Assembly: GCA_027028725.1 (NCBI GenBank)
Contig: JALVIB010000052.1
Location: 1-27,880, forward strand
DNA length: 27,880 bases
Direction of reading: 5' to 3'
Origin: Candidatus Altimarinota bacterium
GTDB lineage: Bacteria > Patescibacteriota > Gracilibacteria > UBA4473
This document shows positions 6,775-15,299 of the stretch, one piece after another. Numbering within the stretch: position 1 is the first letter of the stretch; every line of letters begins with the position of its first letter. Made by a program: the position numbers and the translations under genes. The notes below the pieces were generated by a model. That model searched no databases and was not told where the DNA came from. It was given only the letters and a program-made list of their open reading frames with translations.

Positions 6775-6811
6775 GTCATTGCGAGGAGTGACGACGAAGC
6801 AATCTACTTCC
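6775..6811. repeat. CATTGCGAGG…GAAGCAATC repeat, copy 1
   Basis: GTCATTGCGAGGAGTGACGA followed by CGAAGCAATCTACTTCC, an imperfect inverted repeat (ATTGC…GCAAT). Further copies at 8797-8833, 17214-17245 and, reversed, 27165-27210. Confidence 0.75.
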
Positions 6812-6895
6812 TTTTTGATTTTTTAAAAAAATAACACACTTTTCATTCAAAATTTGAATATATAGAATCACCAAAAATTTCGCGGGATTTTGTTA

Positions 6896-6923
6896 TTGAA
6901 AAATATCCTAACTCCGCTAAAAT
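6896..6923 (+). promoter_or_regulatory. ftsH promoter
   Basis: TTGAAA (6896-6901), 16 bp, TAAAAT (6918-6923). Predicted start about 6930, giving a ~17-nt leader with no Shine-Dalgarno sequence. Confidence 0.6.
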
Positions 6924-6946
6924 TCGCGAGATTTCACAAAAAATAA

Positions 6947-8773
6947 ATGAAAAAAATTGCACCCAAAAACACTCGCAAACCGGTTAATCCGTTTTTAGTT
7001 CTGCTCGTAATCGCCTTAATCGGAGCATTTATTTCGCTGACTTTTAAGCCGGATTTGTCGTTTTTTCAGAACAAAACACAAGAAATTTCGCTGACTGAAT
7101 TAATTCAAAAATATAATCAGGACGAGCTAAAAGATATCAAAATTAAAGGTAGCGAAGTGACAGCGGAAGATTTTCAAGGAAACAAATTTAAGACTTTCAA
7201 AGAACCTTTTGCGACTGTGGCTGATTTGAAGCTGGATAATCCCGCGAAAAAAACTAAGGTGGAAATTCTCGATACTTCTGGTGAAAAAATGTGGGAAGAC
7301 ATTATTTTGGGGATTGGCCCAGTAATTTTACTGGTTTTCTTATTTATGTTTATGTTTCGAAGAGTAGGTGCCGGTGGAGAACACGGTCCGTTCGGATTTG
7401 GGAAATCCAAAGCAAAAATTTATGACCCGAAAATGCATAAAACCAAACTTTCCGAAGTCGCGGGAATGGAGGAAGCCAAAGAAGAAGTAGTGGAAATTAT
7501 AGATTTTTTGAAAAACCCGAAAAAATACCAATCCATGGGCGCAAAAATCCCGAAAGGAGTACTGCTTGTCGGAGCACCGGGAACGGGGAAAACTTTATTG
7601 GCGCGGGCAATTGCCGGTGAAGCGCATGTGCCGTTTTTCACGGTTTCGGGATCAGAGTTTGTGGAAATGTTTGTCGGAGTGGGAGCTTCGCGTGTTCGCG
7701 ATTTGTTTAAAACTGCGAAACGGAATGCGCCTGCGATTATTTTTATCGACGAAATTGACGCGATTGGAAAACAGCGCGGAAGCGGTTCCGGTGGCGGACA
7801 CGATGAGCGCGAACAAACTTTGAACCAAATTTTAACGGAAATGGATGGATTTGAGCCGGGCGCAGCGGTGATAGTTTTGGCAGCGACCAATCGACCAGAT
7901 GTTTTGGATAAAGCGCTATTGCGACCAGGGCGATTTGACCGACGAGTTCATATCGACATGCCAGACATGAATGCCCGCGAAAAAATTCTGAATATTCACG
8001 CGCAAAACAAGCATCTTTCGCAAGATGTTGATTTGAAAAAAATCGCGAGCAAAACTGTGGGATATTCTGGAGCGGAGTTGGAAAATGTGATGAATGAAGC
8101 GGCAATTGCAGCGGTGAAAAATCGGAAAAAATCTATTTCACAGGAAAATCTCGAAAACGCGGTAGAAAAAATTTCTATGGGAATGGCTAGAAAGTCGCGA
8201 AAAATCACGGACAAAGAACTAAAAATTATCGCTTATCACGAAGTCGGACACGCTTTGGCGGGACATTTCACGGAAAATTGCGAACCAGTTCACAAGATTT
8301 CGATAATTTCGCGGGGAAGTGCTTTGGGAGTAACTTGGTTTTTGCCAGAGGAAGACACTTACCTCAATTCGGAACAGAAAATGTTTGATGAAATGGTTTC
8401 GCTACACGGCGGACGAATGGCGGAAAAAATGATTTTTGGACAGACAACAACGGGCGCGAGCAACGATTTAGAACGAATTTCAAAAATTGCTCGCAGCATG
8501 GTTATGACTTACGGAATGGGCGGAAAAGACATTGGTCCAGTTGTTTTCGCGGAAAAATCGCGGGGATTTGCCGGACTGGAATTCCACGAAAAGGAATTCT
8601 CGGAAGCTACGGCAGAAAAGATTGATCAGGCGGTCAAAAATTTAGTGGAAAAAGCGGAGAAAGAAGCGGAACGAATTTTGAAAAAACACGCCGATTTATT
8701 GGAAAAAATCGCTCAAGACTTGTTGGAGAAAGAAACAATTTCCCGCGAAGAATTTTTGGCTTACTTTGAGTAA
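6947..8773 (+). CDS. ftsH: ATP-dependent zinc metalloprotease FtsH
   Basis: Membrane-anchored AAA+ protease that extracts and degrades damaged membrane proteins and some short-lived cytosolic regulators. Order of parts: transmembrane helix 1 (about residues 15-33), a small extracytoplasmic domain, transmembrane helix 2 (about 119-138), then the AAA domain with Walker A GAPGTGKT (209-216), the pore FVGVGA, Walker B IIFIDEID (264-271) and the second region of homology with RPGRFDRR (about 326-333). The peptidase domain carries HEVGH (431-435; more often HEAGH) and the downstream acidic ligand in TGASNDLERI. At 608 aa it is full length. It carries three dispersed motifs, and its TAA runs straight into another. 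Apparently monocistronic with its own promoter. Confidence 0.97.
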   Translation: MKKIAPKNTRKPVNPFLVLLVIALIGAFISLTFKPDLSFFQNKTQEISLTELIQKYNQDELKDIKIKGSEVTAEDFQGNKFKTFKEPFATVADLKLDNPAKKTKVEILDTSGEKMWEDIILGIGPVILLVFLFMFMFRRVGAGGEHGPFGFGKSKAKIYDPKMHKTKLSEVAGMEEAKEEVVEIIDFLKNPKKYQSMGAKIPKGVLLVGAPGTGKTLLARAIAGEAHVPFFTVSGSEFVEMFVGVGASRVRDLFKTAKRNAPAIIFIDEIDAIGKQRGSGSGGGHDEREQTLNQILTEMDGFEPGAAVIVLAATNRPDVLDKALLRPGRFDRRVHIDMPDMNAREKILNIHAQNKHLSQDVDLKKIASKTVGYSGAELENVMNEAAIAAVKNRKKSISQENLENAVEKISMGMARKSRKITDKELKIIAYHEVGHALAGHFTENCEPVHKISIISRGSALGVTWFLPEEDTYLNSEQKMFDEMVSLHGGRMAEKMIFGQTTTGASNDLERISKIARSMVMTYGMGGKDIGPVVFAEKSRGFAGLEFHEKEFSEATAEKIDQAVKNLVEKAEKEAERILKKHADLLEKIAQDLLEKETISREEFLAYFE

Positions 8774-8796
8774 AATCCCGCGAAATTTCTTCTGTC

Positions 8797-8833
8797 GTCA
8801 TTGCGAGGAGGAACGACGAAGCAATCTTCTTCC
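8797..8833. repeat. CATTGCGAGG…GAAGCAATC repeat, copy 2
   Basis: GTCATTGCGAGGAGGAACGA then CGAAGCAATCTTCTTCC, in the ftsH 3' spacer between two dispersed motifs (8776, 8886). Confidence 0.75.
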
Positions 8834-8840
8834 TATTTTA

Positions 8841-8877
8841 AAATCCCCCTAAATCCCCCTTTCTCAAGGGGGACTTT
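8841..8877. repeat. AAATCCCCCT…AAGGGGGA repeat, copy 1
   Basis: AAATCCCCCTAAATCCCCCT then TTCTCAAGGGGGACTTT. Almost the same sequence is found at 23511-23546; related degenerate copies lie at 20335-20370 and near 27106-27133 and 27716-27760. The CCCCCTT/AAGGGGG arms form a hairpin. Confidence 0.75.
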
Positions 8878-8907
8878 TTGGAAAATCCCGCGAAATTTTC
8901 TATTTAT

Positions 8908-8935
8908 TTGCACAAAAAACAAATCTTTGTATCAT
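8908..8935 (+). promoter_or_regulatory. Promoter of the VanW-domain gene
   Basis: TTGCAC (8908-8913), 16 bp, TATCAT (8930-8935). Predicted start about 8942, leaving only ~5 nt before the ATG. Confidence 0.6.
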
Positions 8936-8946
8936 ATTTGTGATCA

Positions 8947-10203
8947 ATGAAAAAAATAAAGAGGTTTTTGTTATCGTTTTTGCTTATACCGTTTTTTTTC
9001 GCGGGATTTGCTAGCGCGCAAAAACCTGACCACAAACCATTAAACCTGGTTTTTGATGATCAGATTTATAAACTAAATTTTGAAGTAAATCCCAATCTGA
9101 TAACTAAAATCCCGCGATATTTTTTGGTTATTGGCGGTAAGGAGATTGAGCTGGATTTTGGAAAAAATATCTCGCGAAAAAATGATTTACTGGAAATTAA
9201 AACAACCTTTGAGGATGGAATTTCCCCTGAATATTTAAAAAAGTTTTTTGATGAATTTTTGAGTGTTAAATCAGATCAAAACACGGTTATTATTAGTCGC
9301 GATGAAGACGGAAAAATAAATTTCGCGGGAAATCCGGTTTCCGGATACGATATTGATTTTGATGAGTTTTACTTTTTGGTAAATGAGGCGTTCAAAAAGG
9401 GCGTCCGCTATGTTCGAATTCCCGCGAAAAAATCATTTTCTAAAGTTATTGTGAAAGATGATGAGCTAAAAAAACGCGGAATTAAAGAAATTATCACTAT
9501 TGGGGAATCAAATTTCGCGGGATCTTCGTGGGCGCGAATGCGAAATATTCAAGTCGCTGCAAATTTGTATAACGGACAAATTGTTAAAAAAGGACAGATT
9601 TTTTCCTTCAATGATATTTTGCAAGATGTTTCAGAAGAACGAGGATTTACGCAAGAACTGGTCATCAAGGGAAACAAAACCGAAAAAGAATACGGCGGAG
9701 GAGTTTGTCAGGTTTCAACGACGGCTTTCCGCGCGGCATTTTTTGGTGGACTGGAAATTGTTCGCCGACGAAGTCATTCCTACGCTGTGCCGTATTACAA
9801 GCCTTATGGACTAGATGCGACCATTTATTTAGATGTGCAGGATTTCAAATTCCGCAACGACACTGACGGCGATATTTTGATTCAAACCATCGTTGATAAA
9901 GAGAATTCAACGATTAAGTTTATTTATTATGGAACGATGGACGACCGAGAAGTAGAAATTGAAGGGCCATTTATTTCTGGGTATAAAAAGGCACCGGCCC
10001 CAATCATTGAAAAAACTGACCAAATCCCTGTCGGAGAACGCTATATGGTGTCTTACGCACATAACGGATTTTTTGCGCGCTGGCGACGAAAAGTGAAGAA
10101 AGACGGCGAAACTGAAGAATATATTTTGGATTCCAATTATCGTCCGTGGCCGGCGCGGATTCTGGAAGGCGTTCCTGCTGAAGAATTGGAAAAGCAAAGA
10201 TAG
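8947..10203 (+). CDS. Secreted VanW-family protein
   Basis: 418 aa. An N-terminal signal peptide (KRFLLSFLLIPFFFAGFASA, cleavage probably after ASA at residue 24) is followed by a ~160-residue region that could be a peptidoglycan-binding-type module, then the VanW domain. VanW hallmarks: GQIFSFNDIL (216-225), GGGVCQVSTT (250-259), the RRRSHSYAVPYY block, GLDATIY and the FRNDTDGDI segment. VanW proteins occur next to glycopeptide-resistance genes and widely in Gram-positive-type and CPR genomes; their biochemical role is not settled, but a cell-envelope function is likely. The gene has its own near-leaderless promoter and ends 27 nt from the convergent DUF2207 gene. Five dispersed motifs, in several frames, are embedded in it. 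Confidence 0.9.
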   Translation: MKKIKRFLLSFLLIPFFFAGFASAQKPDHKPLNLVFDDQIYKLNFEVNPNLITKIPRYFLVIGGKEIELDFGKNISRKNDLLEIKTTFEDGISPEYLKKFFDEFLSVKSDQNTVIISRDEDGKINFAGNPVSGYDIDFDEFYFLVNEAFKKGVRYVRIPAKKSFSKVIVKDDELKKRGIKEIITIGESNFAGSSWARMRNIQVAANLYNGQIVKKGQIFSFNDILQDVSEERGFTQELVIKGNKTEKEYGGGVCQVSTTAFRAAFFGGLEIVRRRSHSYAVPYYKPYGLDATIYLDVQDFKFRNDTDGDILIQTIVDKENSTIKFIYYGTMDDREVEIEGPFISGYKKAPAPIIEKTDQIPVGERYMVSYAHNGFFARWRRKVKKDGETEEYILDSNYRPWPARILEGVPAEELEKQR

Positions 10204-10230
10204 AATCTTCGTATTATAAGCTAAAAAATT

Positions 10231-12069
10231 TTACCAACTTCCACCGCCTCCGCCACCAGAACCTCCGCCGGAAAATCCGCCACCGCCAAATCCACTTCCG
10301 CCAGATGAAGAATGTGGCGCCTGAATATTCCCCGCAATGTCTGAAGTAATTTGGTCTAAATTTTTCGCGAGATTTCCCACCCCACCAGATCCTCGCATCC
10401 AACGCGGTTCAACAATTGTATCACCAAAAACTTTCGCCCATTTCTCAGTCAAACCAAACGCCACCGCGTACGGCAGGTTTTTTTCGAAAATTTCCTGTTT
10501 TTCCGCCCAGTCTAATTTATCAATATCGGCGGTTTCCAAAAATTCGCGATAACATTTTGCTTCATGCGCTAGTTCAAAACCTTCTTTGGTTCTTTTGGGA
10601 AACAAAATAAGAAGCCCCAATAACCCAATAATCCCTCCACCAAATAAGCCCATCACTACTATTTCTGAAATATACATCGACATCGTTGCCAGTAGTCCCA
10701 ATCCTCCAACTCCAACAATTAATGCCAAAATAATACCTATACCTTGCCCAGAAATCCCGCGAAAATATTGTTTTCCGATTTTTTTTATTTGAAACTCTAT
10801 ATTTTTAAATATTGAATACAAAATAGATCTAAGTTTTGTCATAGAAACCTCATCAACCATTTTCCCCGTTTCTTTTGCCGTATTTCCATTTAAAACAACC
10901 ATATTGGCAAAATCATTTTTTGTTAGCTTTGAAAGATCCTTAAAATATAGAGCATCTAAATTTAGATATTCTTTGAATAATCCCTCATAAATTTCTTTTT
11001 GTATTTCTGATGAAAACCTTTTTTTCGCGGGATTTCTTTTTAAAAAATATTCATCCGAAAAACCCCACAAAACACCTTTTACTTTTCTCTTTTCAATTTC
11101 CAAATACCCATTAACCGCCAAATCAATAATCCCCGCGGTAAAATCTTTTTTATCAAAACTATTATCAATCACTGTTCCTAATAAAGACGGATGAATACCC
11201 TGCGGCGGCTCGTATTTTGGAATAATCGGTTTATCAACCGCGACTTTTTTCTTTTCTTGGCGAGCGTAAAAAATCGGATAAACCAACGCCAATAACCCCA
11301 ATCCCCAACCACCAATCTTATTGAAAAAAATCTCTAACCAAGTCGGCTCAGGGTCTTGAATATAATGCAAATTATCCTGAGGAGGCAGTTCCTCAAAGTC
11401 AAAAGTCTGCACAATTCCCTCATCAAATCCGTAAACAACTGTCAATCCTTCCCCTGGATAAAGTGGTAATTGGGTCGCGAAATTTGCTTTGCCATCGGCA
11501 AAAGTCGCTGTACAATTTTTTTCTTTACTCCCGTGCTTTCCCGTGAAACAAATTGTTTTATTAGTTTGAGAATGTTTTGGCATAGAAATTGTCGCCGACG
11601 CCTTTTTTATAGTTGTTTCCCAATCGCTCCCTGTCACATTCCAGTAAAATTCAGCAAAATTATTCTCAGGAAATTCTTTTGGCACATTTTCAATAAGATA
11701 TTTAATTACATAAGTTTCCTGCGGTTGTACCGTTCGATTTGGATCACCAATGACAAGTAAAATATTATCATTTTTTGTTTCTTGGCGAAAATTTCGCGGG
11801 ATTTTCATTTCATTGAAAACTGAAACCTGCGAAATCGGTGTACGATTCAACATTCCTGTATCTGTTTTGGATTGAAGCGGAATAAATCGATAAATTCCGT
11901 GTTTCTGTAAATCCCGCGAAAAATTCGCCTGAATCGTTTCCGTCACATTTGCCGAGCCGTCCGCATTTAGCTGGATATCTGAATGGAAATCGGTAATTGT
12001 CCATGCGTAGGAATTTCCCGCGAAAATTAAAGAAATGAGCAGTCCGAGAGCGATTTTAAGGTTTTTCAT
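10231..12069 (-). CDS. DUF2207 membrane protein with Gly-rich tail
   Basis: 612 aa. Signal peptide (residues 1-22, ending NSYA), then the DUF2207 extracytoplasmic domain (WTITDFHSDIQLNADGSANV and VTETIQANF…HGIYRFIPL), a transmembrane helix near 255-272, a cytoplasmic block starting IPKYEPPQGIHPSLLG, a double transmembrane stretch near 440-490 and a C-terminus of repeated GGG/SGG ending GGGGGGSW. This is the usual YciQ/DUF2207 plan. These proteins often sit beside LemA genes, as here, and are of unknown function, probably in the envelope. It is the last gene of the operon starting with lemA at 14793, and its start overlaps the previous gene by 14 nt. Five dispersed motifs lie within it. Confidence 0.9.
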   Translation of the reverse strand: MKNLKIALGLLISLIFAGNSYAWTITDFHSDIQLNADGSANVTETIQANFSRDLQKHGIYRFIPLQSKTDTGMLNRTPISQVSVFNEMKIPRNFRQETKNDNILLVIGDPNRTVQPQETYVIKYLIENVPKEFPENNFAEFYWNVTGSDWETTIKKASATISMPKHSQTNKTICFTGKHGSKEKNCTATFADGKANFATQLPLYPGEGLTVVYGFDEGIVQTFDFEELPPQDNLHYIQDPEPTWLEIFFNKIGGWGLGLLALVYPIFYARQEKKKVAVDKPIIPKYEPPQGIHPSLLGTVIDNSFDKKDFTAGIIDLAVNGYLEIEKRKVKGVLWGFSDEYFLKRNPAKKRFSSEIQKEIYEGLFKEYLNLDALYFKDLSKLTKNDFANMVVLNGNTAKETGKMVDEVSMTKLRSILYSIFKNIEFQIKKIGKQYFRGISGQGIGIILALIVGVGGLGLLATMSMYISEIVVMGLFGGGIIGLLGLLILFPKRTKEGFELAHEAKCYREFLETADIDKLDWAEKQEIFEKNLPYAVAFGLTEKWAKVFGDTIVEPRWMRGSGGVGNLAKNLDQITSDIAGNIQAPHSSSGGSGFGGGGFSGGGSGGGGGGSW

Positions 12070-13012
12070 ATTTTTTAGAATTTTTTTTAATATCTTTGTA
12101 AGCTTGAATTAGGTTCAAAAGCCGGTTTGGCTTTTTTTGCATATTTTCTTGGTATATCCAATCTTGCGCCGACAACTTCATTGCAAAATCCGTTACCCAG
12201 TCATTAGATATTCCAAAAGCCGCAGCATAAGGCAAATGTTTTTCAAAATCTATCGTTTTATCATTAATAGAAATTGTTTTGAGAAACTCTTTATAACATT
12301 CCATATCGTAAATAAGTTTTCTTCCTTCCGCTGATTTCCCGTTGAAGAATAGGTCATACGACAAAATTATTCCTGAAAAAACAACAAACAAAAACATTTC
12401 CAAACTCATTTTTAAATCTATTCCTCTCATATTTGAAGCTAAAATAAGAGATGGCACAACTACCAAAAAGATAATTCCCATAAAGGCGATTCGCAAAAAC
12501 CTTAATTGCTCGTATTCAGTAGGCAAAATCCCGCGAAAAAAATATTTTCTCAGGAAATTTCTGTTTCTCAAATATCGTGATAAAAAGCCGTAAGTTCCTA
12601 ATTCCCTATGTTTATGGGGGAAAATCCCTTCTTTTTCGGCAGGCAATCTTTTAATGTGTTTAAAAATATAATCATAAAATTTTTCGCGGAATTTATCCGT
12701 TATTTTTTTATTTTTTCCTAAATCACGAAAAAAATATCTCTCAATTCCGTTTTCTTTAATTTTTTCAATTTTTAGCAGCTTGTTGATGACCAAATCTAAG
12801 ATTCCCGCGATATAATCCTGCTTATTAAACTCCCCATCAATTAAAATCCCAATCAAACTTGGATGCACATTGTCCGGCATTTCGTATTTCGGAATAACCA
12901 ATTTTGCTTTATTCTGTTTTCTTCTTTTTATTAGAGAAAGAATGATAAAAAACACTGGAATAAAGTAGATTATAAGAAGGTAAACAGGTGATTGTGATAA
13001 ATTTATTTCCAT
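12056..13012 (-). CDS. DUF2207 paralog lacking the extracytoplasmic domain (A)
   Basis: 318 aa. It begins with a transmembrane helix (about residues 9-28) and goes directly into the block shared with the full DUF2207 protein: IPKYEMPDNVHPSLIGILID followed by …DYIAGILDLVINKLLKIEK. Two further membrane helices (about 175-225) and the C-terminal signature FEKHLPYAAAFGISNDW follow. The signal peptide, the DUF2207 ectodomain and the Gly-rich tail are missing. It reads as a duplicated cytoplasmic/membrane half of its neighbour at 10231-12069. Its ATG comes 14 nt after the stop of the preceding gene, and that gap is filled by one dispersed motif. Two more motifs lie in the gene. Role unknown; perhaps a partner subunit of the full-length protein. 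Confidence 0.8.
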   Translation of the reverse strand: MEINLSQSPVYLLIIYFIPVFFIILSLIKRRKQNKAKLVIPKYEMPDNVHPSLIGILIDGEFNKQDYIAGILDLVINKLLKIEKIKENGIERYFFRDLGKNKKITDKFREKFYDYIFKHIKRLPAEKEGIFPHKHRELGTYGFLSRYLRNRNFLRKYFFRGILPTEYEQLRFLRIAFMGIIFLVVVPSLILASNMRGIDLKMSLEMFLFVVFSGIILSYDLFFNGKSAEGRKLIYDMECYKEFLKTISINDKTIDFEKHLPYAAAFGISNDWVTDFAMKLSAQDWIYQENMQKKPNRLLNLIQAYKDIKKNSKKYEKP

Positions 13013-13026
13013 AATTTCGCGGGATT

Positions 13027-14229
13027 TTAATTATAGTTATTAAATATGGATAACAAAACACTTCCCAATGCCAAAACAAAATAAAAAAGTATAACCATAA
13101 AGTCGTCCCAACTCTCTTTTATTTGTCTGTCTTTCATTTCCTCATTATATGACTCAACTTCTTTGGAAGAGACCGGTTTTACTGCATCTGAACTTGTTTT
13201 AGAACTCTTTTCTACTAAATCCCCATCAAACATATCTATTAAACCAAAAGCCACTGCATATGGAAAATGCCTTTCAAATCCGCTTCCTTTCTTCATACTT
13301 AATTCATGCAAATCAGTAGTTGCCAAAAAATCATAATATCCTTTCAAATAATGTGCTAACTTATATCCTTCTTTATTTCTTTGTTTATACATGAATATTC
13401 CAACTATTATAAGAAATAAAGCAGCACCAATAACCTTAAACAACATTAAATCCCCTCTTTTATGACCGTTAGCACTTACTCCCAAGATTAATGTACCGGC
13501 AGTGATCATCATTATTCCAAATAAGACTTTCAACCCTATGAATAAATTAGATTCTCTAAAATATTTGGTATTACTTATATAATTTTCTATGTCTGAATAG
13601 ACAAAAGAAATGTGATCATCCCTATTATTTCGAATAAACCAACCTTGCTGTTCTTCTTTAATTGAGAATACTGGAGGGTTATTTTCATCGCCCCTTTCTT
13701 CTATTCCAAATTTGAATAATCTTTCATAAAATAATTTCCGAAGTTTAAATTTGTAAAGCTTTTCGTAATCAATTTTATCTCGAGGAATTTGTCTCCATAT
13801 CTGAAAAATTTCTCCATCTATTTCTTTCTCTTCTATTGTCATCAATCCATTTATAACTAAATCAACAATTCCTGCATCAAAATCACTACTATCAAAAGAC
13901 CCATCAATTACTGCTCCAACCAAAGAAGGATGCAATTTTTCGTGCAAGTCATAATGTGGAATAACAGCTTTATGAACTGTTAATTTTTTTGCTCGAAAAT
14001 AAAAATACAACAGAAAAGATATAATAACGCCTAAAACAACCATAAACGCCCAAAAAACAGTAGGTGATCCTTTAATAATTATCCCGTAATCAGCTAACTT
14101 TTGAGTTAAAAATCCTGAATAAACATATTTGATATAAAGAAAAACAAAAGTCCCTATCAAAAAAACATGTTTAGCTACTTTTAATAGCATCATCTCAAGC
14201 TTGTATTTCTTCATTAAATCTAATTTCAT
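13027..14229 (-). CDS. DUF2207 paralog lacking the extracytoplasmic domain (B)
   Basis: 400 aa. Two N-terminal membrane helices (about residues 20-38 and 55-78), then the shared block IPHYDLHEKLHPSLVGAVID and …FDAGIVDLVINGLMTIEE, a further helix pair (about 225-285) and FERHFPYAVAFGLIDMF. A unique C-terminal extension ends in another membrane helix (DDFMVILFYFVLALGSVLLS). Like paralog A it lacks the DUF2207 ectodomain. In contrast to its operon neighbours, it has no dispersed motif inside its 1.2 kb. ATG starts at 14229 and at the nearby in-frame 14214 are both possible; the first is used because it follows the intercistronic motif exactly as in paralog A. Function unknown. Confidence 0.78.
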   Translation of the reverse strand: MKLDLMKKYKLEMMLLKVAKHVFLIGTFVFLYIKYVYSGFLTQKLADYGIIIKGSPTVFWAFMVVLGVIISFLLYFYFRAKKLTVHKAVIPHYDLHEKLHPSLVGAVIDGSFDSSDFDAGIVDLVINGLMTIEEKEIDGEIFQIWRQIPRDKIDYEKLYKFKLRKLFYERLFKFGIEERGDENNPPVFSIKEEQQGWFIRNNRDDHISFVYSDIENYISNTKYFRESNLFIGLKVLFGIMMITAGTLILGVSANGHKRGDLMLFKVIGAALFLIIVGIFMYKQRNKEGYKLAHYLKGYYDFLATTDLHELSMKKGSGFERHFPYAVAFGLIDMFDGDLVEKSSKTSSDAVKPVSSKEVESYNEEMKDRQIKESWDDFMVILFYFVLALGSVLLSIFNNYN

Positions 14230-14244
14230 AATTTCGCGGGATTT

Positions 14245-14793
14245 TTAGAACTTAACATCAACCACATTCCGCTCATTATCACTTTCTAATTCAAAGAAAT
14301 TTTCTGCCTTATAACCTAGCATTTGCGCGACCAAAAGGTTTGGGAAAGTCTCAATTTTCGTATTAAATTGCTTGACCGAACCGTTGTAATATCGGCGTGC
14401 CATTTGAATGTCGTCCTCAACTTTCGCGATTTCTTTTTGGAGTTGCAAAAAATTCTGATTCGCTTTCAAATCAGGATAATTTTCCGCGACCGCGAAAATT
14501 GATTTCAACGCTCCTGAAAGCATTGACTCCTTGTGCGCCTTATCCGGAACAGAAGAGGAATTCATCGCCGCTGTCCGCATTTCCGTCACTTTTTCAAGCG
14601 TTGAAGATTCGTGTTTGGCGTATCCTTTCACAATTTCCACCAACTTGGGAATTAAATCGTAACGCTTTTTAAGTTGGACATCAATGTCGCTCCACGCTGA
14701 CTTAATCTTGTTTTTCAAGGAAATAAAAGAATTGAATGTTGCTATCAAATAAACAACAACTATGAAACCGATACCGAGTAAAATATACATCAT
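14245..14793 (-). CDS. lemA: LemA family protein
   Basis: 182 aa. One N-terminal membrane helix (ILLGIGFIVVVYLIATFNSF), then the conserved LemA helical domain: SLKNKIKSAWSDIDVQLKKR, YDLIPKLVEIVKGYAKHE, and near the end ARRYYNGSVKQFNTKIETFP with LLVAQMLGY. Length is typical. LemA proteins form helical bundles at the membrane and often lie next to DUF2207 genes; the function is unknown. First gene of a four-gene operon with the three DUF2207-type genes. A TAGAAT box ends 7 nt before the ATG, suggesting a leaderless start, though the -35 is poor. The promoter region (14794-14870) is shared with the divergent toxin-antitoxin/glmS operon. Confidence 0.93.
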   Translation of the reverse strand: MMYILLGIGFIVVVYLIATFNSFISLKNKIKSAWSDIDVQLKKRYDLIPKLVEIVKGYAKHESSTLEKVTEMRTAAMNSSSVPDKAHKESMLSGALKSIFAVAENYPDLKANQNFLQLQKEIAKVEDDIQMARRYYNGSVKQFNTKIETFPNLLVAQMLGYKAENFFELESDNERNVVDVKF

Positions 14794-14834
14794 CTTTTGT
14801 ATTCTACCTGAAAAACCAAAATCCCGCGAAAAAT

Positions 14835-14863
14835 TTGCAATTAACTTTTGAAGAAAATATAAT
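14835..14863 (+). promoter_or_regulatory. Promoter of the toxin-antitoxin-glmS operon
   Basis: TTGCAA (14835-14840), 17 bp, TATAAT (14858-14863). Predicted start at about 14870 with the antitoxin ATG at 14871, so leaderless. A dispersed motif lies just upstream (14822-14829). Confidence 0.75.
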
Positions 14864-14870
14864 TAACTCG

Positions 14871-15035
14871 ATGAATACTCAATCTATTTCGTATCTAACT
14901 GATGAAAAAGGAGAAAAAACTGGCGTTTTTATTCCGATTAAAATGTTGCGTGATCCAGAATACATTGAAGACTTACACGATATAATTATTTCAAAATTTC
15001 GTCTGGATAATGATGAGTTTATACCATTTGAATAA
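14871..15035 (+). CDS. Antitoxin of a RelB/Phd-like toxin-antitoxin pair
   Basis: 54 aa: MNTQSISYLTDEKGEKTGVF then IPIKMLRDPEYIEDLHDI. The YLTDExGxKTxVxIPI opening followed by an acidic helix is typical of short antitoxins that pair with RelE/ParE toxins. It lacks a long DNA-binding N-terminus, so autoregulation by the pair is uncertain. The start at 14871 is chosen because the promoter places the transcript 5' end there; an upstream TTG at 14835 is part of the -35 box. Its TAA overlaps the toxin ATG by one base (TAATG), indicating translational coupling. Confidence 0.75.
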   Translation: MNTQSISYLTDEKGEKTGVFIPIKMLRDPEYIEDLHDIIISKFRLDNDEFIPFE

Positions 15036-15298
15036 TGTTTAAAATTCAAATTGCGCGGTCTGCAATGAAAGAATTAAACGATTTTTCTGATGAGGAGATT
15101 TTCAAAATTCGCAAGAAAATTCTTGAGCTTAAGAAATTTCCAGATATTCAAAACTGCAAGAAACTTCAGAGTGAAAAAACTCTTTTTCGTTTACGAATAG
15201 GAAAATTTCGCGTAATTTTTGCGGTTTTCAAATCTGAAGAAATAATTAAAATTACTCGTGTTCGTTTACGAAACGAAAAAACTTATAAAAACCTTTAA
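15035..15298 (+). CDS. RelE/ParE-superfamily toxin
   Basis: 87 aa. Family pattern: MFKIQIARSAMKELNDFSDE, a helical pair with ILELKKFPDIQNCKKLQ, then FRLRIGKFRVIFAV and a final strand IIKITRVRLRNEKTY. RelE-type toxins cleave mRNA on the ribosome and ParE-type toxins target gyrase; sequence alone does not tell which applies. The RIGKFRVIF and RVRLRNEKTY segments correspond to the usual basic active surface of RelE-like proteins. Its stop is one base before the glmS ATG, so glmS is probably transcribed and perhaps translationally coupled with the pair. No dispersed motif lies inside the pair. Confidence 0.8.
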   Translation: MFKIQIARSAMKELNDFSDEEIFKIRKKILELKKFPDIQNCKKLQSEKTLFRLRIGKFRVIFAVFKSEEIIKITRVRLRNEKTYKNL

Positions 15299-15299
15299 A

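Noticed and set aside
7420..7890. 156-aa reading frame antisense to ftsH, and similar frames opposite glmS, priA and recA
   Set aside because: Shadows of conserved genes, with no recognisable domain or promoter of their own.
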